From: Mycobacteriales bacterium
Lineage (GTDB): Bacteria; Actinomycetota; Actinomycetes; DATLTS01
Assembly (NCBI GenBank): GCA_035533475.1
Contig: DATLTS010000031.1
Span: forward strand, 1-64,000
Reading direction: 5' to 3'
Length of the DNA stretch: 64,000 bases
Shown in pieces: positions 25,339 through 35,310 of the stretch. The position numbers were made by a program, and so were the translations under genes. Every line of letters begins with the position of its first letter. Position 1 is the stretch's first letter. The notes beneath the pieces are model-generated. The model ran no database searches. It saw only the letters and a list, made by a program, of their open reading frames with translations, and was not told the origin of the DNA.

Positions 25339-28044
25339 TCAGAGCCCGTAGGAAGCCGCGGCCCGGGCCGGTAGTTCCGCCTTGACCTCACCGCGGCGGG
25401 CGAGCTGGGACAGGACGATGACGGTGAGCGACTCGGCGTCGACACCGAAGTGCCGGCGCAGCGCGGGCCGGGTGTCGGAGCGGCCGAATCCATCCGTCCC
25501 CAACGACGTCCAGTCCCCGGGAACCCAGGGGGCGATCTGGTCGGGGACGGCCCGCATCCAGTCGGAGACCGCGACCACCGGACCGGGGGCGCCGTCGAGG
25601 GCCTTCGTCACGTAGGGCACCTTGACCTCGCCGACCCGGTGCCTGCGGTTGTAGTCCTCGCAGGCCAGCGCGTCGCGGCGCAGCTCGGTCCACGACGTCG
25701 CCGACCAGACGTCCGCGGCCACCCCCCATTCGTCGGCCAACCGCCGTTGCGCGTCGAGGGCCCAGCTGATCGCGGTGCCGGACGCGAGCAGTTGGGCGCG
25801 CGGGGGAGGCTCGTTGGAGATGTCGATCGGCGGTGCGGTCCGGTACCGGTACAGGCCGCGGAGCACGCCCTCCCGGATGCCGTCCGCCTCCGGCACGGCC
25901 GGCTGCGGACCGGGCTCGTTGTAGACCGTCAGGTAGTAGAAGACCGGCTCCGGATCCTTCCCATACATCCGCTTCAACGCGTCTTCCACGATGAACGAGA
26001 TCTCGTATGCCCAGGCGGGGTCGTAGGACACGCAGGCCGGATTGGTCGACGCGAGCAGGTGCGAATGCCCGTCCTCGTGTTGCAGGCCCTCGCCGTTCAA
26101 GGTGGTGCGCCCGGCCGTCGCACCGAGCAGGAAGCCGTGCCCCATCTGGTCGGCGAACGCCCAGATCAGGTCTCCGACCCGCTGGAAGCCGAACATCGAG
26201 TAGAAGATGAACACCGGGATCATGTGCTCGCCGTGCGTTGCGTACGTCGTCCCGGCGGCAATCGTCGACGCCATCGAGCCGGCCTCGCTGATCCCTTCGT
26301 GCAGGATCTGGCCCTGGCGGTCCTCCCGGTAGGAAAGCAGGAGCTCCTTGTCCACCGGGTCGTACTGCTGACCGTGCGGCGAGTAGATCTTCGCGGTCGG
26401 GAAGAGCGAGTCCATCCCGAACGTGCGGGCCTCGTCCGGGATGACCGGCACGAAACGCGGGCCGATGGCCTTGTCCTTCATCAGGTCCTTGAGCAGCCGG
26501 ACGAACGCCATCGTCGTCGCCATCGGCTGATCGCCGGATCCCTTGCGCAGCCGCTCGTATGCCTTCTCCGCGGGTAGCGCGAGCGGCTTGGCGCGGACCC
26601 GGCGTTCCGGCAGGAAACCGCCCAGCGCCTGCCGGCGCTCGAGCATGTAGGCGATCTCCTCGGAGTCCTTCCCCGGGTGGTAGTACGGCGGCAACTCCGC
26701 GGCGAGGTCCTCGTCGGAGATGTCGAGGTAGAGCCGGTCCCGGAAGGTCTTGAGCTCCGCCTTCGTCAGTTTCTTCATCTGGTGCGTCGCGTTCCGCGCC
26801 TCGAAGTCCGGACCGAGCGTCCAACCCTTGATGGTCTGGGCGAGGATGACCGTCGGCTGACCGACGTGCTCGCGCGAGGCCTTGAACGCGGCATACACCT
26901 TGCGATAGTCGTGACCGCCCCGGGAGAGTCGGGTGATCTGCTCGTCGGAGAGCCGATCGACCATCTTGCGCAGTCGAGGGTCGCGGCCGAAGAAGTCCTC
27001 GCGGATGAACGCGCCGTCGCTCACCGAGTAGGTCTGGAACTGGCCGTCCGGCGTCGTGTTCATCGCGTTGACCAGCACGCCATCCGCGTCGCGCGCCAGC
27101 AGGTCGTCCCACTCCCGGCCCCAGACCACCTTGATGACGTGCCAGCCGGCGCCGCGGAAGATGCTCTCCAACTCCTGGATGATTTTGCCGTTGCCCCGGA
27201 CCGGACCGTCGAGGCGCTGGAGGTTGCAGTTGACGACGAACGTCAGGTTGTCGAGCTCCTCGCGGGCGGCGACGCCGAGCGCGCCGAGCGACTCGGGCTC
27301 GTCCATCTCGCCGTCGCCGAGGAACGCCCAGACATGCGACCGCGAGGTGTCCTTGATCTGTCGGGCCAGCAGGTAGCGGTTGAACCTTGCCTGATAGATC
27401 GCCTGGAGCGGCGAGAGCCCCATCGAGACGGTCGGGAATTCCCAGAACTTCGGCATCAGCCGCGGGTGCGGATAGGACGGCAGGCCGCCGCCCGGGTGCG
27501 AGAGCTCCTGGCGGAACCCGTCGAGCTCGGTCTCGGAGAGTCGGCCTTCGAGGAACGCCCGGGCATAGATCCCCGGTGAGGCGTGGCCCTGGAAGTACAC
27601 CTGGTCGCCGGACTCCCCGCCCTCCTTGCCACGGAAGAAGTGGTTGAACCCGACCTCGTAGAGCGAGGCGGCCGAGGCGTAGGTCGCGATGTGGCCGCCG
27701 ACGTTGGTCCGGGCGTTGGCCCGGGTCACCATCACCGCGGCGTTCCAGCGGATGTAGGCGCGGATCCGCCGCTCCGCATGCTCGTCGCCGGGGAACCACG
27801 GCTCGTCCTCCGCGGGGATCGTGTTGACGTAGTCGGTGCTGCGCAGGGCCGGCACCCCGACCTGACGTTCCCGGGCCCGCTCGAGCAGCTTGAGCATGAG
27901 GAAACGGGCCCGCCGCGGACCCGCGTCGTCGATCACCCCGTCGAGAGACTCGATCCACTCCGCGGTCTCCTGCGGGTCGACGTCGGGGATCTGGCTCGGC
28001 ATTCCGTCGGTGATTACGGTGTACCGGTCCCGGCTCGACGCCAC
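25339..28044 (-). CDS. aceE: Pyruvate dehydrogenase E1 component (homodimeric)
   Basis: A 901-residue thiamine-diphosphate enzyme that decarboxylates pyruvate and acetylates the lipoyl domain of the E2 component. The ThDP motif is [12 protein letters not shown]... followed by NCNLQRLDG, and the C-terminal half has the transketolase pyrimidine domain ([27 protein letters not shown]). Start is GTG 28044 with GAGGAG upstream; the next ATG at 28002 would shorten it by 14 residues. Length matches the AceE family. The E2 and E3 genes are not adjacent. It is divergent from the DUF3052 gene. Confidence 0.96.
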   Translation of the reverse strand: MASSRDRYTVITDGMPSQIPDVDPQETAEWIESLDGVIDDAGPRRARFLMLKLLERARERQVGVPALRSTDYVNTIPAEDEPWFPGDEHAERRIRAYIRWNAAVMVTRANARTNVGGHIATYASAASLYEVGFNHFFRGKEGGESGDQVYFQGHASPGIYARAFLEGRLSETELDGFRQELSHPGGGLPSYPHPRLMPKFWEFPTVSMGLSPLQAIYQARFNRYLLARQIKDTSRSHVWAFLGDGEMDEPESLGALGVAAREELDNLTFVVNCNLQRLDGPVRGNGKIIQELESIFRGAGWHVIKVVWGREWDDLLARDADGVLVNAMNTTPDGQFQTYSVSDGAFIREDFFGRDPRLRKMVDRLSDEQITRLSRGGHDYRKVYAAFKASREHVGQPTVILAQTIKGWTLGPDFEARNATHQMKKLTKAELKTFRDRLYLDISDEDLAAELPPYYHPGKDSEEIAYMLERRQALGGFLPERRVRAKPLALPAEKAYERLRKGSGDQPMATTMAFVRLLKDLMKDKAIGPRFVPVIPDEARTFGMDSLFPTAKIYSPHGQQYDPVDKELLLSYREDRQGQILHEGISEAGSMASTIAAGTTYATHGEHMIPVFIFYSMFGFQRVGDLIWAFADQMGHGFLLGATAGRTTLNGEGLQHEDGHSHLLASTNPACVSYDPAWAYEISFIVEDALKRMYGKDPEPVFYYLTVYNEPGPQPAVPEADGIREGVLRGLYRYRTAPPIDISNEPPPRAQLLASGTAISWALDAQRRLADEWGVAADVWSATSWTELRRDALACEDYNRRHRVGEVKVPYVTKALDGAPGPVVAVSDWMRAVPDQIAPWVPGDWTSLGTDGFGRSDTRPALRRHFGVDAESLTVIVLSQLARRGEVKAELPARAAASYGL

Positions 28045-28446
28045 GCTGCTCCTCGCGCTTTCGGCCGGTCGCTGGCCCGTTCCAGGGCCGGTCCGCCTCC
28101 CATCGTGGTACTTCGAAGCCCCGCCGTCACCTGGTGGGGCTCCCGCGGGACCGGTCGGGAGCAGGTCGGCGTTCCTGCCACCCACCCTTTGTCTTCCCTT
28201 CAACGAGGCCCTCCCCCTCATCGGTGCCTGGCAGTCGACTGTGGTCCCGATCTCCTCGCCGACAACCCGCGCCGCATCGTGCGGGTCTCGCTGGCGGCGG
28301 GCTTTCGGGGTGCCGTTTCGGGCCGAGCGGGTGGATGGAATCGGCCGAGGACTTGCGCGACCGCCTCGGACCGGGTGGACTACCGGCACCGCCCCGCGCC
28401 GGGGCGGTCGGCGCCCCATCGCCGATCCTCGAGGGAGGCAGCAGCC
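28045..28446. other. Divergent promoter region between aceE and DUF3052 gene
   Basis: About 400 bp with no convincing gene; frames here are Arg/Pro-rich shadows. It must contain the leftward aceE promoter and rightward promoter for the DUF3052-peroxiredoxin genes. I could not identify a conserved operator or riboswitch. Confidence 0.5.
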
Positions 28447-28884
28447 GTGAGCGCCACCGCGGACCCCGCGGAAGGTCACCGGAGCTTGGCCGACAAGCTC
28501 GTGACACCCGGCTCGATCGTGCAGGAGATCGGCTACGACGACGACGTCGACGAGGACCTTCGCCGAGCCGTGCAGGAGCGGTGCGGGTCGCCGCTCGTTG
28601 GGGACGACTATGACGATGTCGTCGACACCGTGCTGTTGTGGTGGCGCGACGACGACGGGGATCTGGTCGACGTCCTGGTCGACGCGCTCGGCCCGCTGGC
28701 CGAGAACGGCGTCATCTGGCTCTTCACCCCGAAGTCCGGGCGCCCGGGGCACGTCGAGCCGAGCGACATCAACGAGGCCGCCCCGACCGCGGGGTTGACC
28801 CAGACGACCAGCCTCAGCGCCGGCCGCGACTGGTCCGGAGCCCGGTTGGTGTCGCCCCGGACCTCCCGATCGAGCCGTCGCTAG
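28447..28884 (+). CDS. DUF3052 family protein
   Basis: A 145-residue acidic protein that I recognise as DUF3052 from [19 protein letters not shown], the Asp-rich run, [18 protein letters not shown] and [16 protein letters not shown]-like text near the C-terminus. In Streptomyces it likewise sits beside aceE. Function is unknown. GTG at 28447 follows GAGGGAGGCAGC. The peroxiredoxin gene starts 12 bp after its stop, so the pair is probably one transcript. Confidence 0.9.
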   Translation: MSATADPAEGHRSLADKLVTPGSIVQEIGYDDDVDEDLRRAVQERCGSPLVGDDYDDVVDTVLLWWRDDDGDLVDVLVDALGPLAENGVIWLFTPKSGRPGHVEPSDINEAAPTAGLTQTTSLSAGRDWSGARLVSPRTSRSSRR

Positions 28885-28896
28885 CCCGGTTACCGG

Positions 28897-29355
28897 ATGA
28901 CGACGGACATCGGCGCGCCCGCCCCGGAGTTCAGCCTGCGGGACAGCAACCTCGCCGAAGTCCGGCTGACCGACTTCCGCGATCGGCGGGCGGTCGTTCT
29001 GGTCTTCTACCCGTTCGCGTTCACCCCGACGTGCACGGGGGAGCTCTGCGCGATCCGGGACGACCTGGCCAGCCTGGAGAACGATCGGGTCCAGGTTCTC
29101 GCGGTCTCCTGCGACCCGCCGGCGACCCTGCGCGCTTTCGCGTCGTCGCAGTCGCTGAGCTACCCGTTGCTGTCTGACTTCTGGCCACACGGTGCGGCGG
29201 CGCGCGCCTACGGGGTGTTCAACGAAACGATCGGCGCGGCGGTGCGCGGCACCTTCATCATCGACCGGGAGGGGCTGCTGCGTTGGCAGGTCGTGAACGC
29301 GATCCCCGACCCGCGCGACGTCGCCGAGTACAAGACGGCGCTGGCGGCGCTGTGA
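28897..29355 (+). CDS. AhpE/Bcp-type peroxiredoxin
   Basis: A 152-residue thiol peroxidase. The peroxidatic Cys46 is in [10 protein letters not shown] (P-x3-T-x2-C context), and a second Cys51 five residues later is typical of AhpE-like members. It reduces H2O2, organic peroxides or peroxynitrite with a thiol partner such as mycoredoxin. ATG start at 28897. It sits between the DUF3052 gene and a small zinc-ribbon gene, the arrangement seen in other actinobacteria. AhpE is the closest subgroup in my judgement, but Bcp-like membership is not excluded. Confidence 0.93.
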   Translation: MTTDIGAPAPEFSLRDSNLAEVRLTDFRDRRAVVLVFYPFAFTPTCTGELCAIRDDLASLENDRVQVLAVSCDPPATLRAFASSQSLSYPLLSDFWPHGAAARAYGVFNETIGAAVRGTFIIDREGLLRWQVVNAIPDPRDVAEYKTALAAL

Positions 29356-29377
29356 CCCGGTCGGGCCTGGCGCCCTG

Positions 29378-29704
29378 ATGCCCTGCTACCGGTGCGGGGC
29401 CCGGCAAACCGACCCGGTTCGGGGGGCCAGCCCGTGGAAGCGCGGCGTCCATCTCGGGGGCCAGGTGCTCGTCTGCCCGGACTGCCAGCAGGGCCGGGAC
29501 TGGACCGCCGACCTCGACCGTTGCCCGCAGTGCGGGTCGACGATGCTGGTCCGGGCGCTCGGCCAGACCACGTGCCGGGGCTGCGCCGCGGTCGTCGAGG
29601 TGCCGTCCGCGCCGCCCTCCGACGATGCGGCCGGCGGGCCGGCGGCGCTTTCCGACGAGGTCGCGCGGGCGCTGGAACGGGTGCTCCGGGCGCCACCGGC
29701 GTGA
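29378..29704 (+). CDS. Small zinc-ribbon protein
   Basis: A 108-residue protein with four CxxC pairs: CYRC near the start, CPDC, CPQC and CRGC, enough for two zinc sites. Between the first two pairs is a [13 protein letters not shown] loop typical of this actinobacterial family. The last 35 residues form a short helix. Function unknown; members resemble nucleic-acid-binding ribbons. ATG start at 29378, 22 bp after the peroxiredoxin stop, and followed by tRNA-Val 38 bp downstream. Confidence 0.85.
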   Translation: MPCYRCGARQTDPVRGASPWKRGVHLGGQVLVCPDCQQGRDWTADLDRCPQCGSTMLVRALGQTTCRGCAAVVEVPSAPPSDDAAGGPAALSDEVARALERVLRAPPA

Positions 29705-29741
29705 CGGTTGGCCCCGCCGGGGCGCGGTACCGTGGCCGGCC

Positions 29742-29813
29742 GGGCGCGTAGCTCAGCGGCAGAGCTCTCGCCTTACAAGCGAGCGGCCGTAGGTTCGACT
29801 CCTACCGCGCCCA
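29742..29813 (+). tRNA. tRNA-Val (anticodon TAC)
   Basis: A 72-nt cloverleaf: acceptor stem GGGCGCG/CGCGCCC, D-arm with AGCTCAGCGGCAGAGC, anticodon stem CTCGC/GCGAG around loop CTTACAA (anticodon TAC), and T-arm with GGTTCGACTCC. Discriminator is A; the 3' CCA is not encoded. It is not inside a gene and precedes the Nif3-like gene by 44 bp. Confidence 0.97.
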
Positions 29814-29857
29814 CGCATCGGCAGCGGCGCGTCGTGGCCCGGATAGCCTGCTCCGCA

Positions 29858-31063
29858 ATGGGAGACACCGGCGTGGCGCGCGACACCGCTTTGCTGCGCG
29901 ACATCGTCGCGGTCCTCGACGCGCTCTACGACCCGGCCTGGGCCGAGCCGTGGGATGCGGTGGGCCTGGTCTGCGGGGACCCGGCGGCCGAGGTGTCGAA
30001 GGTGCTGTTCGCCGTCGATCCGGTCGGCGCGGTCGTGGAGGAGGCCATCGCGAGTGGCGCCGGCCTGCTCGTCACCCACCATCCGCTGTTCCTCGAGCCG
30101 GTCCACACGGTGGCCGCCACCGATGCCCGGGGCCGGCTCGTGCATCGGTTGATCGAGTCCGGGCTCGGGTTGTTCGTGGCCCACACAAACGCCGACGTCG
30201 CCCGCCCCGGCGTCTCCGACGCCCTGGCCGGGGCGCTCGGACTCGAGCGGACCGAGCCGTTGCGACCCCTCGCCGAGGGCTCGGACAAGCTCGTCGCATT
30301 CGTGCCGCCGGCGGACGTAGACCGAGTCGTCGACGCGCTCACCGCGGCCGGTGCCGGCGGCATCGGGGACTACACCAGGTGCGCGTTCTGGGGTCCCGGT
30401 ACCGGCACGTTCCGGCCGGGTGCGGCGGCGAACCCCGCGATCGGCCGGCCGGGCCGGGTCGAGAAGGTCGAGGAGGTCCGGGTCGAGATCCCGGTTCCGC
30501 GGCACCTGCGCAACCAGGTTCTCGCGGCCCTGCGCGCGGCGCATCCGTACGAGGAGCCGGCGTTCGACGTCTACGAGCCGGCCCGGATGTCCGGGGCTGC
30601 CGGTCTCGGTCTCGGTCTCGGTCGGGTCGGGGAGCTCGCGGTGCCCGAGCCGCTCGGCGACTTCGTCCACCGGGTCGCCCGGGCGTTGCCGAGCACCGCC
30701 GGCGGGGTCCGCGCGACCGGTGACCGGGCCACCCCGGTGCGCCGGGTGGCCGTGTGCGGTGGTTCCGGCGGTGAACTGGCCGGGGCTGCCGCATCGGCCG
30801 GCGCGGACGTGCTCGTCACCGCCGATTTGCGCCACCACATGGCGTCGGACACGGTCGAGGACCGCGGCGTCGGTCTTGTCGACGTCCCGCATTGGGCGAG
30901 TGAGTGGCCCTGGCTCGCAGACGCCGCCGCGCGGGTGAGGGCTGAACTGCCGGTCGGGTCTACGGTGGATACCGCCGTGTCGTACCGCCGCACCGACCCG
31001 TGGACCATTCACGCCGGTTCCGACCGACCGGCCCGTGCCGATCGACGCGACGAGGAAACGTGA
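29858..31063 (+). CDS. Nif3-like dinuclear metal centre protein (GTP cyclohydrolase 1 type 2 family)
   Basis: A 401-residue NIF3/YqfO family protein. Metal ligands are visible as H74-H75 in THHPLF, H109 and D113 in AHTNADVA, and the C-terminal DVPHWASEWPW. The middle contains the PII-like insertion typical of the long form (EEVRVEIPVPRHLRNQV... HPYEEPAFDVYE). Biochemical role is unsettled despite the family name. ATG at 29858. Its TGA overlaps the GTG of the next gene (GTGA), so the two are coupled. The short GLGLGLGR run reflects a local GGTCTC-type repeat. Confidence 0.9.
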   Translation: MGDTGVARDTALLRDIVAVLDALYDPAWAEPWDAVGLVCGDPAAEVSKVLFAVDPVGAVVEEAIASGAGLLVTHHPLFLEPVHTVAATDARGRLVHRLIESGLGLFVAHTNADVARPGVSDALAGALGLERTEPLRPLAEGSDKLVAFVPPADVDRVVDALTAAGAGGIGDYTRCAFWGPGTGTFRPGAAANPAIGRPGRVEKVEEVRVEIPVPRHLRNQVLAALRAAHPYEEPAFDVYEPARMSGAAGLGLGLGRVGELAVPEPLGDFVHRVARALPSTAGGVRATGDRATPVRRVAVCGGSGGELAGAAASAGADVLVTADLRHHMASDTVEDRGVGLVDVPHWASEWPWLADAAARVRAELPVGSTVDTAVSYRRTDPWTIHAGSDRPARADRRDEET

Positions 31064-31803
31064 ACGCCGACTCCGAGGTCCAACTCAGCCTGCTCGACCT
31101 CCAGGCCCTGGACTCCGCGCTCGATCGGCTGGCCCACCGGCGTCGCAACCTGCCCGAGCTCGCCCGGATCGACGAGCTCGACGCACAGCTGAGCGGCATC
31201 GACGGCGAGTTGGTGAACGTCGAGACCGACGATCGCGACCTGGGCCGGCAGCAGCTGAAGATCGAAGCCGACATCGACCAGGTGCGCACCCGGGTCACCC
31301 GGGATCAGGCCCGGCTCGACAACGGCCAGGTGAGCTCGCCGAAGGAACTCGAGAACCTGCAGTCGGAGCTGGCCTCGTTGGGCCGTCGTCAATCCGATCT
31401 CGAGGATCAGGTTCTCGATGTGATGGAGCGCCGGGAGGCGGTGCAGGCCCGGCTCGGCGAGATCCGGCTGGCGCGCGACGGTGTCGTCGCCGAGCAGACT
31501 GCCGCGGAGGAACGCCGGGACGCGACGCTCGCCGAGATCGACCACGAGGCCGGGCAGGCCAGCCAGCGCCGCAAGGAGTTGGCCGGCGGGCTCCCGGCGG
31601 AACTGACCGCGCTCTACGAGAAGATCCGGGCGTCGGCCGGGGGAGTCGGGGCGGCTGCGCTGCACCGGGGACGTTGCGAAGGCTGCCACCTCCAGCTCAA
31701 CACGGTGGAGCTCAATGCGCTTCGCGCCGCCGCTCCGGAAGCGGTGTTGCGCTGCGAAGAGTGCCGACGGATCCTCGTTCGCACCGCCGACTCCGGGCTG
31801 TAG
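31060..31803 (+). CDS. Coiled-coil zinc-ribbon protein (CT398/C4-type family)
   Basis: A 247-residue protein with a long antiparallel coiled coil (about residues 15-175) and a C-terminal zinc ribbon with CEGCHLQL and CEECRRIL. The family is conserved in actinobacteria downstream of the Nif3-like gene and just upstream of the RNase H fusion gene; a nucleic-acid or protein-secretion adaptor role has been suggested for relatives, but none is established here. GTG at 31060 overlaps the preceding stop, and the next gene begins 15 bp after its end. Confidence 0.9.
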   Translation: MNADSEVQLSLLDLQALDSALDRLAHRRRNLPELARIDELDAQLSGIDGELVNVETDDRDLGRQQLKIEADIDQVRTRVTRDQARLDNGQVSSPKELENLQSELASLGRRQSDLEDQVLDVMERREAVQARLGEIRLARDGVVAEQTAAEERRDATLAEIDHEAGQASQRRKELAGGLPAELTALYEKIRASAGGVGAAALHRGRCEGCHLQLNTVELNALRAAAPEAVLRCEECRRILVRTADSGL

Positions 31804-31818
31804 GAGCGCCCGGCGCCC

Positions 31819-32943
31819 GTGGTGCGGCTCAGGGTCGAGGCCGACGGCGGCTCCCGTGGCAACCCAGGGCCGGCCGGCTACGGCGCGGTCGTGCGCGACG
31901 CCGATACCGGCGAGGTGCTCCGCGAGCTGGCCGGTGCGATCGGGCGGGCGACCAACAACGTCGCGGAATACCGGGGTCTCATCGCCGGCCTGGCCGGGGC
32001 CCGGGAGATCGACCCGCACGCCGAGGTGGAGGCGCGGCTCGACTCCAAGCTGGTGGTCGAGCAGATGGCCGGCCGCTGGCGGGTCAAGCACGTGGACATG
32101 CGGGCCCTCGCCGCCGAGGCCGCGGGCCTGGTACGTGGTTTTGCCAGCGTGCGCTTCGTCCACGTGCCGCGTGAACAGAACTCTCACGCCGACCGACTGG
32201 CCAACGAGGCGATGGACGCGGCCGCACGCGGGGAGACGTGGCGGGTCGGAGACCAGGCGTCTCCCGGGGCCGAGCCGACGTTGCCACAGCCGCCCAACCG
32301 GCTCTCCGGCTGGATGGCCGCATCGGCGCCGCCGACCGCGGTCCTGCTCCTCCGCCATGGCGCCACCGCCCACTCCGGACAGATGCGTTTCAGTGGCATC
32401 GGTGACATTCCCTTGAGCCCGCTCGGCGAGGAGCAGATCCGCCGAGCGGCTTCCCGGCTGGCCGGTGAGTCCGTCCAGGCGATCGTCAGTTCGCCGTTGC
32501 CGAGGGCCCGCGCGTCGGCCGACCTCGTCTCGGGCCTGACCGGGCTGACGGTCAGCCTGGACGACGACGCCCGCGAGACCGATTTCGGCGACTGGGAGGG
32601 CCGGACCTTCACCGAGGTGCGCGAGCATTGGCCAGCCGATCTCGAGCGCTGGCTGGCCGATCCGGAGGTCTCGCCGCCGGGTGGGGAGAGTTTCGCCGAG
32701 ACCGCCCGGCGGGTGGCCCGGGTCCGCGAGCGGCTCGTCGCGGCCTACCCGGGTGGCCGGGTTCTCCTCGTCAGCCATGTGACACCGATCAAAACGCTCG
32801 TTCAGCAGGCCCTGGAGGCACCCCCGCGGGCCCTGTTCCGGCTGCACCTCGACGTGGCGTCGCTGACTGTCCTGGACTTGCACGCCGACGGACCGGCCGT
32901 CCTCCGGCTGTTCAACGACACCGGGCACCTGGCCGGGTGCTGA
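31819..32943 (+). CDS. Bifunctional RNase HI / histidine phosphatase (CobC-like)
   Basis: A 374-residue fusion, as in Mycobacterium Rv2228c. The N-terminal RNase H domain has Asp9 (EADGGSRGNPGP), Glu50 (NNVAEYRG), Asp75 (LDSKLVVEQ) and a final Asp in NSHADRLANEA. The C-terminal phosphoglycerate-mutase-like domain begins at LLRHGAT with the catalytic RHG and contains ETDFGDWEG and SHVTPI. It would remove RNA from RNA:DNA hybrids and dephosphorylate a small substrate, possibly alpha-ribazole phosphate. GTG start at 31819; its 3' end overlaps the following transporter start. Confidence 0.94.
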   Translation: MVRLRVEADGGSRGNPGPAGYGAVVRDADTGEVLRELAGAIGRATNNVAEYRGLIAGLAGAREIDPHAEVEARLDSKLVVEQMAGRWRVKHVDMRALAAEAAGLVRGFASVRFVHVPREQNSHADRLANEAMDAAARGETWRVGDQASPGAEPTLPQPPNRLSGWMAASAPPTAVLLLRHGATAHSGQMRFSGIGDIPLSPLGEEQIRRAASRLAGESVQAIVSSPLPRARASADLVSGLTGLTVSLDDDARETDFGDWEGRTFTEVREHWPADLERWLADPEVSPPGGESFAETARRVARVRERLVAAYPGGRVLLVSHVTPIKTLVQQALEAPPRALFRLHLDVASLTVLDLHADGPAVLRLFNDTGHLAGC

Positions 32944-34196
32944 GCTCGACACCCGCGGAGGCGCTGTCCGTCGCGGCGCTGCTGGTCACCCTGGTCGCCG
33001 CGAGCCGGCGCCCGCGCGGCCTGTCGGAGGCCGTGGTCGCGGTGCCGGCGGCCGGTGTGGTCATCCTCGCCGGCGCGATCTCGGCCGGGCATATCGGGGC
33101 AGAGCTGCGCCGCATCGGCCCGGTGATCGGCTTCCTCGTCGCGGTCCTCGTCCTGGCCAGGCTCTGCGACGAGGACGGGCTGTTCACTGCCGCCGGCGCG
33201 CTGCTCGCCGCTCGGACCCATGGCCGATCACGGTCGTTGTTGGCGGGTGTGTTCGTTCTCGCTTCGGTCACTACGGCTGTGCTCAGTCTCGACACCACGG
33301 TCGTCCTGCTGACTCCCGTCGTCCTGGTCACCGCGGGTCGGGTCCGCATCTCCCCTCGGCCGCCGATGTACGCGTGCGCCCATCTCGCCAACACCGGATC
33401 GCTGCTTCTGCCGGTGTCGAACCTCACCAACCTGCTGGTCTACTCGGCGAGCGGGCTGTCCTTCACCCGCTTCGCTCTGCTCATGACGTTGCCGTGGCTG
33501 GCCGCGATCGGCGTGGAGTTCCTCGTGTTTCGCCGGTTCTTCGCCACCGACCTGGGGGCGGCTCCGGTGGCGGATGCGCACATCGGCACCGTCCCCGTAC
33601 CCCGGTTCTGCCTGGCCGTCGTCCTGCTCACCCTCGGCGGTTTCGTTCTGACCTCCGCCGTCGGCGTCAACCCGGCATGGGCGGCGGGCGTCGGGGCCGC
33701 GGTGCTCGCCGTGCGGGCTCTCGCGCGACGCCAGGCGACCGTTGCGGACATCGCGGGCGCGGCGTCCATCCCGTTCTGCCTGTTCGTGCTCGCGTTGGGC
33801 CTGATCGTGCGGGCGGTGTCGGATGACGGGTTGGGTAGAGCCGTTCGCCATCTTGTTCCCGGCGGAACCGGTCTAGCCGCCCTCCTCGCGATCGCCGGCC
33901 TCGGGGCGGCCCTCGCCAACATCGTGAACAACCTGCCGGCCGTGCTGCTCCTGGCCCCGGTGGCAGCACTCGCCGGGCCTGGACCGGTTCTGGCGCTTCT
34001 CGTCGGCGTCAACATCGGCCCCAACCTCACCTACATCGGTTCGCTTGCCACGCTGCTATGGCGGCGGGTGCTCGCGGATCACGGCGAGTCGGTGTCCGCG
34101 AGCACATTCACCCGGCTCGGGATCCGCACCGTGCCACCCGCCCTGGTTGCTTCCGTCCTGGCGCTCTGGGGTGGGCTGCGGGTGATCGGTAGTTGA
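32937..34196 (+). CDS. Ion transporter of the ArsB/NhaD/SLC13 superfamily
   Basis: A 419-residue integral membrane protein with about 11 hydrophobic helices. NTGSLLLPVSNLTNLLV and NIGPNLTYIGSLATLLW are the re-entrant, substrate-site segments of the ion-transporter superfamily, with a Asn-Asn-Leu-Pro (NNLPAVLL) element. Arsenite, citrate-like anions or Na+ are all possible substrates; no arsenic genes are near. GTG at 32937 overlaps the RNase H fusion stop (TGA 32941-32943). rnpB follows on the same strand 52 bp after its stop. Confidence 0.85.
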   Translation: MLSSTPAEALSVAALLVTLVAASRRPRGLSEAVVAVPAAGVVILAGAISAGHIGAELRRIGPVIGFLVAVLVLARLCDEDGLFTAAGALLAARTHGRSRSLLAGVFVLASVTTAVLSLDTTVVLLTPVVLVTAGRVRISPRPPMYACAHLANTGSLLLPVSNLTNLLVYSASGLSFTRFALLMTLPWLAAIGVEFLVFRRFFATDLGAAPVADAHIGTVPVPRFCLAVVLLTLGGFVLTSAVGVNPAWAAGVGAAVLAVRALARRQATVADIAGAASIPFCLFVLALGLIVRAVSDDGLGRAVRHLVPGGTGLAALLAIAGLGAALANIVNNLPAVLLLAPVAALAGPGPVLALLVGVNIGPNLTYIGSLATLLWRRVLADHGESVSASTFTRLGIRTVPPALVASVLALWGGLRVIGS

Positions 34197-34234
34197 CCTG
34201 GCGGTTCGCCCCAGCGGGTCGGCGGTCGGTCGCG

Positions 34235-34240
34235 TACGCT
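34235..34240 (+). promoter_or_regulatory. Possible rnpB -10 element
   Basis: TACGCT lies 9 bp before the first paired base of RNase P RNA, a position suitable for a sigma70-type -10 box. No good -35 is seen at the usual spacing (the nearest TTGACC, 34194, is too distant). Confidence 0.35.
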
Positions 34241-34248
34241 GATCGCGG

Positions 34249-34654
34249 CGGACGAGCCGGCCGGGCGGCCGCGTCGGGGTCGCGAGATCCCGCCGAGGAA
34301 AGTCCGGGCTCCACAGGGCAAGGTGGTGGGTAACGCCCACCCGGGGTGACCCGCGGGACAGTGCCACAGAAAGCAAACCGCCGGAGCCAGGTGTTCCGGT
34401 AAGGGTGAAAGGGTGGTGTAAGAGACCACCAGCGCCCCGGGTGACCGGGGCGGCTCGGTAAACCCCACCTGGAGCAAGGTCGAAAGGCAGCCGGTTTCGG
34501 CCGGCGGCTGCGCAGGCGTTCGAGGGCGGCCCGCCCGAGTCTGCGGGTGGACTGCTGGAGGTTGCCGGCAACGGCAATCGGAGAGAGATGGTCGCCGCCC
34601 GGGAGCCGCAAGGCGCCCGGGGCACAGAACCCGGCTTACAGGCCGGCTCGTCCG
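34249..34654 (+). ncRNA. rnpB: RNase P RNA (type A)
   Basis: A roughly 406-nt catalytic RNA for 5' processing of tRNA precursors. The ends pair (CGGACGAGCCGG with CCGGCTCGTCCG) to form P1. Conserved core segments include GAGGAAAGTCCGGGCTCC, CAGGGCAAGGTGGTGGGTAAC, GGTAAGGGTGAAAGGGTG, AGAGACCACC and the 3' ACAGAACCCGGCTTACAG. These are diagnostic; ends are set from the outer helix and could differ by a few bases. It sits between an ion transporter gene and the sulfur cluster. Confidence 0.97.
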
Positions 34655-34863
34655 TCGCCCCGGTAAAACTGAACGCTGGCTCCGATGAGTCAGTCTTGAC
34701 GGGAGCTACCGACAGACCGGCCCGTTCTGCGGCGGTGTCGGGAGGGTTGATCCGGCATCCAACTCGAGGGCCTCATCGGCCGTGGTTTCCATCAGCGCGC
34801 CCAGGTCAGGCCCAGGGCTGGAAAGGATCCCGCGAGGCGCACGAAGCAGCCCTCGGAGCCCGC

Positions 34864-35139
<276 letters not shown>

Positions 35140-35186
35140 CTATTAGCCGTCGCGTGGCCTATGGGCATCGACTCATGCCAACGCGG

Positions 35187-35202
35187 GTACCCCTCGGCGT
35201 AT
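35187..35202. promoter_or_regulatory. Candidate CstR-type operator 1
   Basis: GTACCCCTCGGCGTAT, 57 bp before the repressor start. It shares TACCCC and GTAT with the second site at 35281-35296 and resembles the C-tract plus GTAT layout of CsoR-family operators. Proposed site for autoregulation. Confidence 0.5.
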
Positions 35203-35280
35203 GCCCGGACACCGCGGCCGAGGATGGCCACGAGCCTCCTCCCGGAATACTCAGCGGCGGCCACTGGCTATGGTACCGAA

Positions 35281-35296
35281 ATACCCCCCCTCGTAT
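35281..35296. promoter_or_regulatory. Candidate CstR-type operator 2
   Basis: ATACCCCCCCTCGTAT has ATAC/GTAT inverted ends and a C-run, as in CsoR/CstR operators. It lies 14 bp before the rhodanese start codon and just upstream of its GAAGGAG ribosome-binding site, so binding would block transcription or initiation of the sulfur operon. Confidence 0.6.
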
Positions 35297-35310
35297 CGAA
35301 GGAGCCATGG

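Noticed and set aside
25388-27958. Long alternative frame in aceE
   Set aside because: Same strand, shifted frame; no similarity, whereas aceE motifs are continuous.
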